From: Marchantia polymorpha subsp. ruderalis
Taxonomy: Eukaryota; Streptophyta; Marchantiopsida; Marchantiales; Marchantiaceae
Assembly (NCBI GenBank): GCA_037833965.1
Contig: AP031356.1
Location: 10,624,501-10,688,500, forward strand
Length of the DNA stretch: 64,000 bases
Direction: 5' to 3'
Part shown: piece after piece, positions 10,248 through 21,500 of the stretch
How positions within the stretch are numbered: the first letter of the stretch is position 1
Layout of the letters: each line of letters begins with the position of its first letter
The notes under the pieces: generated by a model
The model's database searches: none
What the model saw: the letters and a program-made list of their open reading frames with translations, nothing else
What the model was told of the DNA's origin: nothing
Program-made: the position numbers and the translations under genes

Positions 10248-13073
10248 TTCGTCATCCGGATACACCTCGTCTCCTTCCTCCTCAATGGAGCAGCAAGTGA
10301 CGTAGCCCACAAATTCCTCCGACGTTTAGGTCTCGGAAGTGCATGATGAGCTGGTCTCCCCTCCGGTTGTGTAACCGGAGGTGGTGGAAGGTGTTTCGCC
10401 CTCATGGGGTACCTTGGTCCACGGTACGGTAATGACAGTCGGAGGGTCCGCAGGGCTACGGAACTGTAATCTCTTCCTACTCCAGTCACACCTTGCTTTG
10501 GCATCGTATAGCCACGGTCTGCCAAGCAGCACATCATAACCTTTCTTCATCAGAGGTTGCAGTATTATGTAGGACAGTTGAAAGTCCACTCCTCCAATGT
10601 TGGTTCTCACATTGCTCAACATTCCTAGTGGCATTCTGCGTGTTTGATCGGCCAGTCGCAATACTCGGGATGTAGGTTCGAAGGTCTGGAACCCCAAGGA
10701 GTTCGCTGTCTCCTCGGTCATGATATTCACGCCCGAGCCGGAGTCCACTGGTACCTTCTGTATGACGCAGCCTCCGATCTCTACTTCGATCTCTGGGGGT
10801 CCCAGGTCTCCTCCTTCCACTCTGTACACAGCCGGAAGTTTCTCTTTTCGGGGTTTGCGTGGTCGGCGCAACGAAAGCATCAGCATCCTTCTGTACGTCT
10901 TATTGTCTTCCAACAACTGGTGAAAGGAAATATTTGCCCTCTGGCTCCCTATGTCTTCCACTATGTCGTAGGAAGTGTTGGAAGTCACAGCCGGAAGTTT
11001 CCCTGTACTCGCGGTCGGAAGTGGTGTAGGGGGCCTAACCGCCTTCCGGTCGTCGGATGTCATTCCGGCGCCCAGTGCTTTCTTGATGAGGTGACTCACC
11101 TCATCTTTGATGTCCGGAAGGTAATCTCGAGTCCGGGACTCTTCCGAATACCTGTCCGCCTTCTCTGAGTTCTGCTCCGGCTGGGTGTTTCTCATAGCCG
11201 GAGGTGTACCCGGCCTCCTTCTTTGGCCTTCTCTAACTTCTTTAGACTTCCTCCTCTCTTTTCTACGCTCGAGGCGGCGAGTGTCCTCGTGACCTTCTCC
11301 CCTCCTCTTCGAATTTCGGGTTTCTACCCGACCGCACATTACTTCTTCCTCTGGCCATACTTCGTTTCCTTCAGCTGGGTCCAGACTCAGTTCTACCTGG
11401 TTGACCTGCACCTCTTCCTTGCCAGGTGTCGATACGAAACGCACGGCTGGCCTAGGGAGTTGGGGCTGATCACATTCGGCTACTGTATGTCCAGACTTCT
11501 TGCAATTGCTGCACAACGGTGCATACCCCATTGGCTTCCTCGGGTGGGGACAGCTTGGCGCGTAATGCCCCATGTCTCCGCAGTTGTAGCAACCATCGAA
11601 TTGTGGTCGAGGTCGGTTGTGATTGCCTGGAGGTGCCATGCGTCTTGGTGGGAGTGTACCCGCCATTTCCCTCGGAACAAAGCGCGGTATATGCACCGGT
11701 GGGTTCGGAGTTGTAGCTGGAGCTGTCTGTACCGAGTAGGCGGTGTCCTCAACCTGCTCAGCATAATACATAGGCGGCTCAGCATAATACATGGGGTTCT
11801 CCCACTGTGGTGCCCATTCGACCGCATTCACTGGGTAAGATGGCCGCGCGGACATGCACTCCGTGTTGGCATGTCCCACCTGTCCGCACGTAGTACACCA
11901 GAGATTCGCTCGTTGTCTCGCAGGTGATTTACGTCGGTCTTGGCCTCCCACTACATGAACTTTCAGGTCCGCAAAATTCTTCACCAGGTTGTCTACCTTG
12001 GCTGCGATGTCCCCTTGAGTCTTCACTGGGATTCCCTTACCTCGATCCTTCTTCTTGATCGCACTGCGTTTCTTCTTCCGTCTTTCTTCTTCTGAAGATG
12101 ACGAGTCCTCTTCCTCTTCCGAGGAAGAACTTGATTTGGAGGAGCTTGATTCTTCTGTCGAGGAAGGCGAGTTCCTTCTCTTCCGACGTCCGCCTTGCGA
12201 CTTCTTCTTCGTTGACCGTCGGTCGCGTCTTCGAGTGTCAAGGGTTGACGTCTCAAAGGTCTCCGCGGAAGCTATCACATCTTGGATTGTGTCAGTCTTG
12301 CCTCTCCTACAGAAGGTCTCCATTTCTCTTGAGAGCCCTGTCACATACCAATCCACTGCCTGTTGTACCGAGTACGGTTCTCCCGGGCCTGTCTTCGGAA
12401 TTCGATCTAGGAGGTCTTGGAATCTCTCAGTGTAGTCTCGAAGATTCTCCTTCCGCTCGCGTCGAAGATTTCGAAGCCGGGTCAGAACTCGACTGTCATA
12501 TCCGAGTTCGCGGAACCGCCTCAGAAACTTTTCCTTGAGCTGAGCCCAGGTCCGGATGCCAGTGGGGTCGGTGCTCTCATGGTTGTACCAGCTACGCGCT
12601 CGTCTGCGTAGCAGGCTAGGAAAGATTCGTAGTCTGTCTTCATCACTGGTCTCACGATTGGCGATGGAGACAGACTCGAAGAGCTTTATGTATGAATCTG
12701 CATCATCGTCGTCGCCCGTTCCCGTGTATCTTGGATATGAATGTTTGGTGGTAGGTTGGGAAAACACATGGCGGAGATTGGCTTGATGTTCTGCCATCGG
12801 TGATCCTGTCGACGGACTGATCCTAGGTTGGCCAAACTCAGGAAGAGTTCCTGTCGGAGGGATGTCCAATAGAACTGTTAGCTCAATGCTCTCGGTAGGT
12901 AAACTGGAACGCCTTTGTCTTCCAGTAGTCGGTGATGGCGATCTTTCTGCAGAGTCCTCACCGGGAGTCTTCTTTTTAGTTCGCCGTTTTGTTTCCACGG
13001 CTTTTTCTGAATCTCGACGGAGTTTCCGTGTGGCTCTCGCACTCAGGTTTCCCACACTATCGCTCGTCGACAT
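10248..13073 (-). pseudogene. gag: Element B gag-protease region
   Basis: Starts MSTSDSVGNLSARATRKLRRDSEK just downstream of the primer-binding site. A basic, Ser/Pro-rich N-terminus leads into a retrotransposon Gag domain (SYIKLFESVSIANRE, WAQLKEKFLRRFREL, about residues 120-280). An Arg/Ser/Glu-rich low-complexity stretch and three CCHC zinc knuckles (CTTCGQVGHANTEC, CYNCGDMGHYAPSC, CSNCKKSGHTVAEC) follow, then an aspartic protease with VPVDSGSGVNIMTEE and VLLGRPWL. Gag would form the virus-like particle, the knuckles bind RNA and the protease matures the polyprotein. The copy is slightly degraded (about one break). Confidence 0.85.
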
Positions 13074-13116
13074 TCACCGAGCATTGCTGCTCAAGTATTC
13101 TGGTGTTGACGCACTG

Positions 13117-13134
13117 TCCCCGGCAGCGGCGCCA
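13117..13134 (-). other. Primer-binding site of element B (tRNA-Asp-like)
   Basis: Minus strand TGGCGCCGCTGCCGGGGA, 22 nt inside the LTR end. It differs at one position from the complement of the plant tRNA-Asp 3' end used by Athila-type elements (recalled, not searched). Identical sites: 32247-32264 (D) and 18543-18560 (E). Confidence 0.85.
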
Positions 13135-13156
13135 AAAAGAAGTTGTCGGCTCCTTA

Positions 13157-13312
13157 TGTAATAACCCACCAAAGGCTAAAACTGCAGTATGGTGGTAAAA
13201 AGATCGAACCCACAGGGACAGAGGCAACACACAGAGTAAAAGTGTCACGTTTAACAGACTTTTGTAGAGTTTGAATTCTAGGCGACTGTCACTCCCAGAA
13301 ATACTGCAGTGC
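13157..13312 (-). repeat. Element B 5' LTR, inner end
   Basis: Last ~156 bp of B's 5' LTR, ending (minus strand) GGTGGGTTATTACA next to the leader and primer-binding site. Solo LTR C is inserted at 13312/13313. The rest of this LTR resumes at 40544 with the duplicated AGTGC. The sequence is visibly more diverged than the LTR ends of A, D, E and F. Confidence 0.9.
13308..13312. repeat. Target-site duplication of solo LTR C, left copy
   Basis: AGTGC immediately before TGTGGTACCCC. The same five bases follow the LTR end at 40544-40548. Confidence 0.9.
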
Positions 13313-14558
13313 TGTGGTACCCCACTTTTGGTAATTTAGAGGAAATTAAAACATTTTTGGAAAAAACTGTACCCTGGCAGCATTGTTAATAGCCTTCGGT
13401 ACATCAAAACAAAGTGAATCCGGAAGATCGCGGGGATTCTCGAGGGATCTTGTAGAATCTAGGATTTGGGGTGCAGCAGTAAGGATGGGCACCACCCTCC
13501 CTGCGAGCTCTGCAGTTAGGATCCCTGCGACGCAAGGCGCAAAACCTGCCTTCGGAGGTGGCGTCCGCGGCGGTAGGGAAATCCTTCATAATTAGGTCAA
13601 CCCTCGGGCGCCTTGACCAAGTTAGGGTCTCGTTGGAAAGAGCTCGACGCACTGATTCCAACGCGTCCAAGAACGCTTGGAACGGATGAGGACTTAGGGA
13701 GTTATCACTATTGGAAGATACGTAGACGTTCGCCTTCGGCGGAAGGAGTTCGCCACCGGCGGGAATTCCGCCTACGCGGAAGGGGGAATCAAGTTTTGTC
13801 CTATGCGCGGACGAAGGAAGTTTGCCTGTGCACAGGCGAAGTAGGGTTTGGGGAGGCGCGAAGTCCGCCTACGCACAGGCGTTCGCCTGTGCACAGGCGC
13901 TTCGGCGTCGGCGGAAAATCCGCCTTGGGCCCTAGAAATGCGCCTTGTGAGGTAGAAAGTGTACGGCGCCTTCTGCGCCAGCGCGGCGCCGCGGACGAGC
14001 AAGGAGCCGCTAGAGTAATCAAATCCGTACGGACCATGCGGACGGGACGGGTGGATGCGCACTTGGACGGACGGAGTGCGGCGGCGGAAGCGCCGACGAA
14101 GAGACAAGGAACGGACAGTCTGGACGGAGACGGCTGACCACGGTCAACGCCTTCCGCGCCAGCGCGACGCCGCGGACGGAATTCACCTGCGCACAAGCGA
14201 GCGCCTGTGCACAGGAGGATGAAGTTCCGCGCCGGCGGAGAATCCGCCGAGGAGTCTGCCTGCGCACAGGCAGGAGTTGAACTTTTGTCCGACATGCGGA
14301 CACACGCGTCGAGGCAGAAGGGGATTGGCCGAGGGGCGGTACGAACAAGTGTACCGCGCAAGGCGGAAAACTCGCCTTCGGCGCTGCGCTCCCATGTCCG
14401 CGGGGTAATACGCTCGCGGAGTTCAAATCCGCCAATTCGAGCGTGAGAGTTTAATCGGCGACGGCGGAGCGTGAAGCCGCGCGTGAGAGCGGAGACCGTT
14501 CCAGCGTAGAGCCGGCGCGGCCATCAAGTGAGACGTCCTCCACGAGCAAGAGCCGACC

Positions 14559-15720
14559 ATGACCTTCGACCGGGCGGCGGAGAGCGTCCCATTCTTGAAT
14601 TCGCGATTCCAATCTCTTGTGCGCGCTGCGCGCGTCCATCTGCTGGCTGCTAAACATTCTCGACGTCGCCGCACAGGGGATTTCTTGGTGATTGAGGGAG
14701 AAGTGAGTGCGCGTGATTTGGAATTGAGGGCGATTAGAGTTTGCCGAGAGAGAAAGGAGCTCGAGCGGTGCGGAAGTAGAATGAGCGGGCGAGCGAACTC
14801 CAGGAACGCAATGACGAGACCGGGCAGATTGCGGATGGTGCCGCTTTGCCTACCACAGAACGGGCTGCGCGCTTTCGAGGAGCGCTTAATAGCAAGAAAG
14901 CTCGATTTCTTGCTATGGGGATGGAACTACATCTGTGCGAATATGGTGCGCGAGTGGCTAGAGCCACAGGGACCACCCTCGCGCGGATTGCGTCCGCATG
15001 TTGATCGGTGGACAGTCCAAGATTGGGCGCAGGCATTGGGAAGATGTGCCGGCATGCCAGGGCATCTCCTCTTCGACAGTGAGAGCATCAAGGTGACCAA
15101 GCAGGAAGAGGCGCAATTTGTGGAGCTGTTCAAGACCGGGAGGTCTACCAAGAATGGGTACAGGACCCGTGATTACAAGGATCGATTTCGCCGGACTCTG
15201 TCCGCGGCGCTGATGCAATTACTGCAGCCACACCGCGCCTGCTACATCACATTGTGGCAGGTCTCTTTTGTGGAGTGCGTCATCGAGGGAACTCCAATTC
15301 ACTGGGCGAGCATCCTGCACAGGGTGATGCGACAGCACGCTTTTGAGGAGAAGGGGGGGACTCTAAACCATCTCTCTCCTTTCCTCATCAATTTTTATCG
15401 ACAGCAGAATTGTTTGACAGCGGCGGAGCTTGAGCATTTTCCGCCGTTGTCCGTCGACCATCCCGGGAAGTATGTGCGGGAGAATGAGGTCGACACTGAT
15501 GCAGAGGAGTCACCGACTTCTACCCCATCAAGGCGGAGGGACGAAGGGAGAAACACTCCTGCAGCGCGAGTGCCGCGGAAGCGGCGATGGAGAGAAGAGT
15601 CCGAAGAGGAGCAGCATCAAGAACCCTCTGCTCCCATTCGACCGCGGCCGTTGTACGAGTCATACAGCCGGCCGAAGCAGAAGGCACGCAGACTGGTGTT
15701 ACCAGCCAACAGTGCGGACA
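14559..15720 (+). pseudogene. U3 ORF of solo LTR C, N-terminal part
   Basis: Reads MTFDRAAESVPFLNSRF through LRAFEERLIARKLDFLLWGWNY and LSPFLINFYRQQNC to LVLPANSAD, where element D is inserted. It covers the conserved N-terminal ~300-residue domain and the beginning of the linker. The other part is at 37662-39531. Function unknown. Confidence 0.8.
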
Positions 15721-15811
15721 TGTAATAACCCACTAAAGGCTTAAACTGCAATATAGTGGTAGAAAGGTCGAACCCACAGGGACACAGGAACACACAGGGT
15801 ACAAAGTGTCA

Positions 15812-18496
15812 CTTGTCGATGGGGTCTCTCCTTCGTGTCTGACCCTATTCCAGGGCACCGTAATGGTTTTGGTCGGTTCCGAAGGATGAGGAAACTTAAG
15901 GCGATATCTTCGCCAATCACATCTGACTTGTGCGCCATATAGCCATGGTCGCCCGAGCAGAACGTCATAGCCCTGCTTCATCATCGGTTGAAGGATGATA
16001 TACGTCAACCGAAAGTCCGCACCCCCGATGATTGTCTTGACATTGCGCAGCATACCTGCAGGCATTCTCCGCGTCTGATCCGCTAATCTCAACACACGCT
16101 TCGAGGGTTCGTATTGACTGAACCCCAAGGCTCTCGCTGTATCCTCCGTCATTATGTTGACTCCTGATCCAGAGTCGATTGGCACTCTGCGTACACAACA
16201 TCCTGCTATTTCCACATCGATCTCTGGTGGTCCTTGGTCTTCGCTCTCCACTTGATATACTTGAGAGGATGTGGATGCGCGCGGCTTCCGCGGATGCCGT
16301 AGCGAAAGCATCAACATTCTCCGATACGTCTTATTGTCCTCCAAGAGCTGCTTGAACGTGATGTTCACTTTTCGACTCCCGAGATCTTCGACCAAGTCAT
16401 AGTGGGCGCGTTGGGTCGCCGGGGTCGGCGACGCTCTGCGAGGTTCCACGGTGGCTGCCAACTTCGCCCCAAGGGAGGATGTCAAGTCTGGCCGCGGTGG
16501 GTCCTTATGAGTGCGGATCGCTTCCTCCAACAGGTTGGCTACCTCGTTGCGGATATCCGGAGCATAGTCCCGTTTCAGTAGGCGCACTGGCTCGTCCTCG
16601 ACTGCTGTCTGGGGGGCGCACTGCTGGTGCCTCTCGCGTAGCCGAAGACTTCCGAGCAGGTCGCAAGTCGGACTTGCTGGATGTCTTCTCCTTTCCTTTT
16701 CCCGTCCGGTCGTCGGTTCTCCGTTCGTGCTTGCGAGTGTCACGCTCTTGCTCCTTCGATTTCTTGGAACTACGAGTTTCGACCCGTGCGCACATAACCT
16801 CTTCAGCCGGCCATTCTTCGTCTTCGCCATCCCCGTCTGAACCTACTTCTACCTGGTTAACTTGGACGTCCTCCTTGGCAGGAGTGTTCACAAATCGTAC
16901 CGCTGGCCGAGGGACTGGTGGCTGATCACACTCTGGCGCAGTATGCCCGATCTTCTTGCAATTACTACACGTCGGAGCATAATCGTTTCGCCTTTTTGGA
17001 TGGGGACACTGCGGTGAGAAGTGCCCAACTTCCCCGCAATTATAACAAGCTCGCGGTGGCGGTGGGTCAAACGTTCCTGGAGGTGCTCTCCGCCTCACGG
17101 GTACTGTAGTGGCCCGATCCACCGGAATATATCGTGGGACTTGCATTGCTGAAACTGCAGGAGGGGTAGGAACTGACTGGACGGCGTAGGCTGTTTCTTC
17201 GCTAGCCTCTCCATAGTACTGAGGATGCTCTCCATAGTACGGTTGTGCCCACTCTACTGCGTTGACTGGATATGACGGACGGGTGGTAAGGCACTCGGTG
17301 TTTGCATGTCCCACCGCCCCGCACGTAGTACACCATAAGTTCGCTCGCACCCTCCCGGGTGATTTTCGGCGACCATGCCCGCCTACCACTTGAACCTTGA
17401 GATCGGCGAAGTCCTTCACAAGGGTCTCCATCTTCGAAGCTATATCTCCCGGCGCTCTGTCCGTAGTCACTCGTCGGGTGCCCTTTTTCTTCGCTGACCC
17501 ATGCTTCTTCCTCTTCTTCTCCTCCTCCGACGATGAGGTTTCCTCTTCTTCGGATGAGGAACGGTTCTCGTCCGAAGACGATTCCTCCGATGACGGAGTT
17601 GTACCTCTACGTCGTCTTCGCCCTCCCTTCGGTTTTCGCTCCTTCGACTCCCGCCTCTCTCTCCCTCTTCGGTTGAGAGTGGAAGTTTCGAAGGCTTCTG
17701 CCGATGCAATCACATCCTCAATAGTGTCGCACTTGCTGCGTCGGCAAAAAGTCTCCATCTCCCGAGTTAAACCGGTCACGTACCAATCCACAGCTTGTTG
17801 TACCGAGAAAGGGGACCCTGGTCCTGTTTTCGGTATTCTGTCGAGGAGGTCCAGAAATCTCTCAGTGTAGTCACGCAGACTCTCCTTCTTCTCTCGCTGC
17901 AAATTACGTAACTTTGTCAAAACCCGGCTGTCGTAGCCGAGCTCGCGAAAGCGGCGAAGGAACTTCTCCTTCAGCTGGGCCCATGTTGTCAACCCAGTCG
18001 GATCGATGCTCTCGTGATTGTACCAACTCCTCGCTTTCTTCCGCAGAAGGCTTGGAAAGATCCTTAGTCGGTCGTCGTCTGCGATCTCGCGATTGGCAAT
18101 AGACACCGATTCGAACAACTTGATGTATGAATCTGCATCGTCGTCATCCCCACTCCCTTTGTACTTCGGGTAGGAATGTTTAGTAATCGGCTGAGGTAGC
18201 CGCACATTGGCTTGTCCGTCCGCCATCGGTGTGTCTGTCGACGGTTCTCGGGCGGTCGGTTCTACTTCACTAGGCGGGTCCGTGCAAGGAATATCTAGTA
18301 GAACTGTAAGCACCAAGTTTGGTTCCGAGTCGCCGGGGGTAGGTTCCCCAAGGATGTCGGCCGAACTAGGCTTAGGTACTCTTTTTGGTGTTTTCTTGTT
18401 TTGACGCCGTGTCTCTTCCACGGCCTTCTCTGAATCTCGTCGGAACTTGCGGACAGCTCTAGCACTTAGGTTGCTCCCGCTAGCCCCAGTCGACAT
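15812..18496 (-). pseudogene. gag: Element E gag-protease, broken
   Basis: Start MSTGASGSNLSARAVRKFRRDSEK, shared with element D. It contains the Gag domain (SYIKLFESVSIANREIADDDRLR), the Ser/Glu-rich stretch, CCHC knuckles (CTTCGAVGHANTEC, CYNCGEVGHFSPQC, CSNCKKIGHTAPEC) and protease (VPIDSGSGVNIMTEDT, VLLGRPWLYG). The copy is broken by a small number of changes, and no pol follows it. Confidence 0.82.
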
Positions 18497-18542
18497 TCAC
18501 CGAGCATGGTTGCTCGTAAAAACCCCGGTGTTGACGCAACTG

Positions 18543-18560
18543 TCCCCGGCAGCGGCGCCA
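18543..18560 (-). other. Primer-binding site of element E
   Basis: TGGCGCCGCTGCCGGGGA on the minus strand, 22 nt from the LTR end at 18583. Same sequence and spacing as in B and D. Confidence 0.85.
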
Positions 18561-18582
18561 AAAAGAAGTTGTCGGCTTCTTA

Positions 18583-21500
18583 TGTAATAACCCACTAAAG
18601 GCTAAAACTGCAATATAGTGGTAGAAAGGTCAAACCCACAGGGACAGAGGAACACACAGGGTACAAAGTGTCACGTTTTAACAGACTATTGAGGAGTTTG
18701 AATTCTCAGGCAACTGTCACTCCCAGAAATACTGCAAGTGTCCACTCGGAGCGCACTCGGAGGTCGCACAGTGCAGCGTAACACACACACACACACACAC
18801 ACACCTGAAACTACAGAAACACAACCCAGAGATCCGTTAGGACCTCTACTTCAAGATTTCAGGGGGAAAGTCTCTCACGAGCACACTCGGCAAAGCTGCG
18901 GGCAGTGACTTCCAACTCCGGCTTTTACAACGCTTCCACTAGCTTGCTGCTAGTGTAGGAAACCCGGTTTGGACTACCTACTTCGGATCGAAGTCACTCA
19001 GACGCGGTGAACAACACTCTCAACTCACGAAACGCGCAGAGAACACAGGTCCGCACTGAAGGACTCACTGTGAAACATTCCAGTAACACAACAACAGTCT
19101 ATTGAAGAGTTTGAATTCTCAGGCACTTGTCATTCCCAGAAATACTACAGGGGTTACCCTCAAGGCACCTGCTGCAGCGTAACCTGAATTTACAACCAAG
19201 GCTTACACGAAGTAGCAAAACTTCACTTTGGCATTCAGGGGAAAAATCCCAAGGGGGTACAATCAGAAAGGAACACTCGAAGGTGTAGGGGCGAAACTGT
19301 TCAAGTATCTAACTAGTCACTGGCTCTGAGCATCGGCAGTCACCCGCAGGTGCAGTTCCGAACTACTCAAGTCTCTAACCAATGTACTAGCTCTGAACAT
19401 TCGGCCGAAGGCCTTCAGCTACAAAATGCGGAACGCTAAGTTGTAACTCCTCGTGCGTGGTGACAGAACTCAAGGACACAAACACGCAAAGGAAATGGGT
19501 TCCTGATCTGCACTTCTGATGGGAAAGAACCCCAGGCAAAACGCCTAGAACTATTTTATACCTTCTAAGTCCTACCTAACACTACACTGCACTACGCTAC
19601 ACGCCTGCACGGAACCACGCTACACTACACTCCGCGGAACCTGTACTACGTCTCCGGCGCGGCCGACTGCCGCGCACTAACTCTCTACCCTGCCAATCTT
19701 CCGCTCGACTGCGCAGTCCCAACCGCTGCAACGCCGCGGACACCTCCCCTTCGAGGGCGGACATGGTATCCTGTGCCTTCGACAGAAAGGCTTCAAGCTT
19801 CTTTGCTACCTTCCGCCGACTCCTAATGTCGCCTGACAACAACCCGGCTGCGCGCAATTCAAACTCACGCAGTGTGAGTTTCTCCTGCGCCTTCACTTCC
19901 CAGTGGGCGTAGCCCTTGAGACAGTGGGCGACTCGCCTCGCCGTCTCCACCTTCGTGCGATCCGCCTCCTTCCTGCGATCCTCTTCAATTATCACTAATT
20001 GCGATTCGGCTTCAGCACGTTGCGCTCTCAATTCGCCACACTCTGACTGTAACCTGCGGATTAACTCTTCATCCGCCTGCCGTGCGAGCTGACATTGTTC
20101 CAACAACCTCGTCTGTCGCACGAGCTCCTCTGACAAAATCCGATTCTGGGCTTGCTCAGAATCGAGTGCTTCCTTGACCTTCACCTGCTCCTTGGTGAGC
20201 TCGCCCAGTTTCTCATCCTTCATCTTCTCGGTGTGCTTGTAGAATTTCTGATTAAGCTTGTACTGACCCCACAAGCACGCATGCTTCTCCTTCAAGTCCC
20301 TCAACTCCTGGTCCACTCTAGCTAATAGCTTGCTGGTGTGGACTTTAGTGCGAGTCCGCCTGCGCACTAATTCGATGTAAGATCCCGGCTGGAGTGGGTC
20401 GGCGTATTTATCGACCCTGCGATCCAAGTACCGCAGCAACGGAATCACCTGCTCAGAGAGCGCCGCCGCCGGCGCTCCAACAATTTCCTCCTCCTCCTCC
20501 TCGGTGTCTTCTGCTCCTGACATTTCTTCCGTGGAGCCTCCGTCGTCATCATCCGAGTGGAGAATTTCAGTCGCCATTGATTGCGTCGGCGACTGCCCCA
20601 AGTGGGGCTGCACGTCGTCGACGTGTGCTGCCTGTGAAGGCACGGCTGCAGCCTCGCTGCTCGTCGCCAAAATGTCTAAGGCGGAAGGCGAATGTACCCG
20701 TGCGGCATCCCCGTCTCTCGCTTGTTGATGGTCTACCGCATCCTCTCTGTCGCCGTCGTCCGTCGCCGAAGGCGATTGAGCGGAAGGTGGCTGCGCGGGG
20801 TTGGATTGCGCATCGCGCATCGAGATTTCATCCCGCGGACAGTCACTCCGCTCCTCCGTCTGCTGCCCCCTTGATCGGTCCGTGGGGGCTGTGCCCGGCC
20901 CGTGCGCAGGCGCATTTGCCGGCGCCTTGTCCGCCGTAGGCGTAGCGCCGCGGACATCTATTGCCGAAGGCGACATGGCCGGGGGCCGCACGCCCGATGT
21001 TGCTTGGCCTATAGGCCCTACCGCCGAAGGCGCATCTATCGGCGGGCTTCCCGCCGATGGTGCGGCCTCCGCACGCTCTCTGCTCGTATCTCCTCGGCTC
21101 GAAGGCCCTGGCGCCGAAGGCGCAAATTGCGGCGCGTGGTGCGCCGGAGGGTCTGGCCCCGAGGGCCGGTGTCTCGTAGGCGGTTCTTCCGCCGGCTCCT
21201 TCCCCTTCCTACGTTGGAACGGGGGTGATTCTTGCCTGTGCACAGGCGGCACGTGTGGAGGTGTCCTGTGCACAGGCGACCTGTGCACAGGCGAACTGCT
21301 CCTTCCCACGCGTAAGCGTAGATCCACGTCCACTTGTGTTCGCCGGTCCGCGGAGGCTCGTCCGTCCGCGGAGGTTCGCCTGTGCGCAAACGGAACATTT
21401 GTCCGCATCGCACGTGGTAACTCCGGAGGCCCTTGGCCCGTAGGCGGCCTCTCTCCCGACAAGGTTGCAGCGTGGCCCGTTGCTCCTGCGGTCGTCCGCG

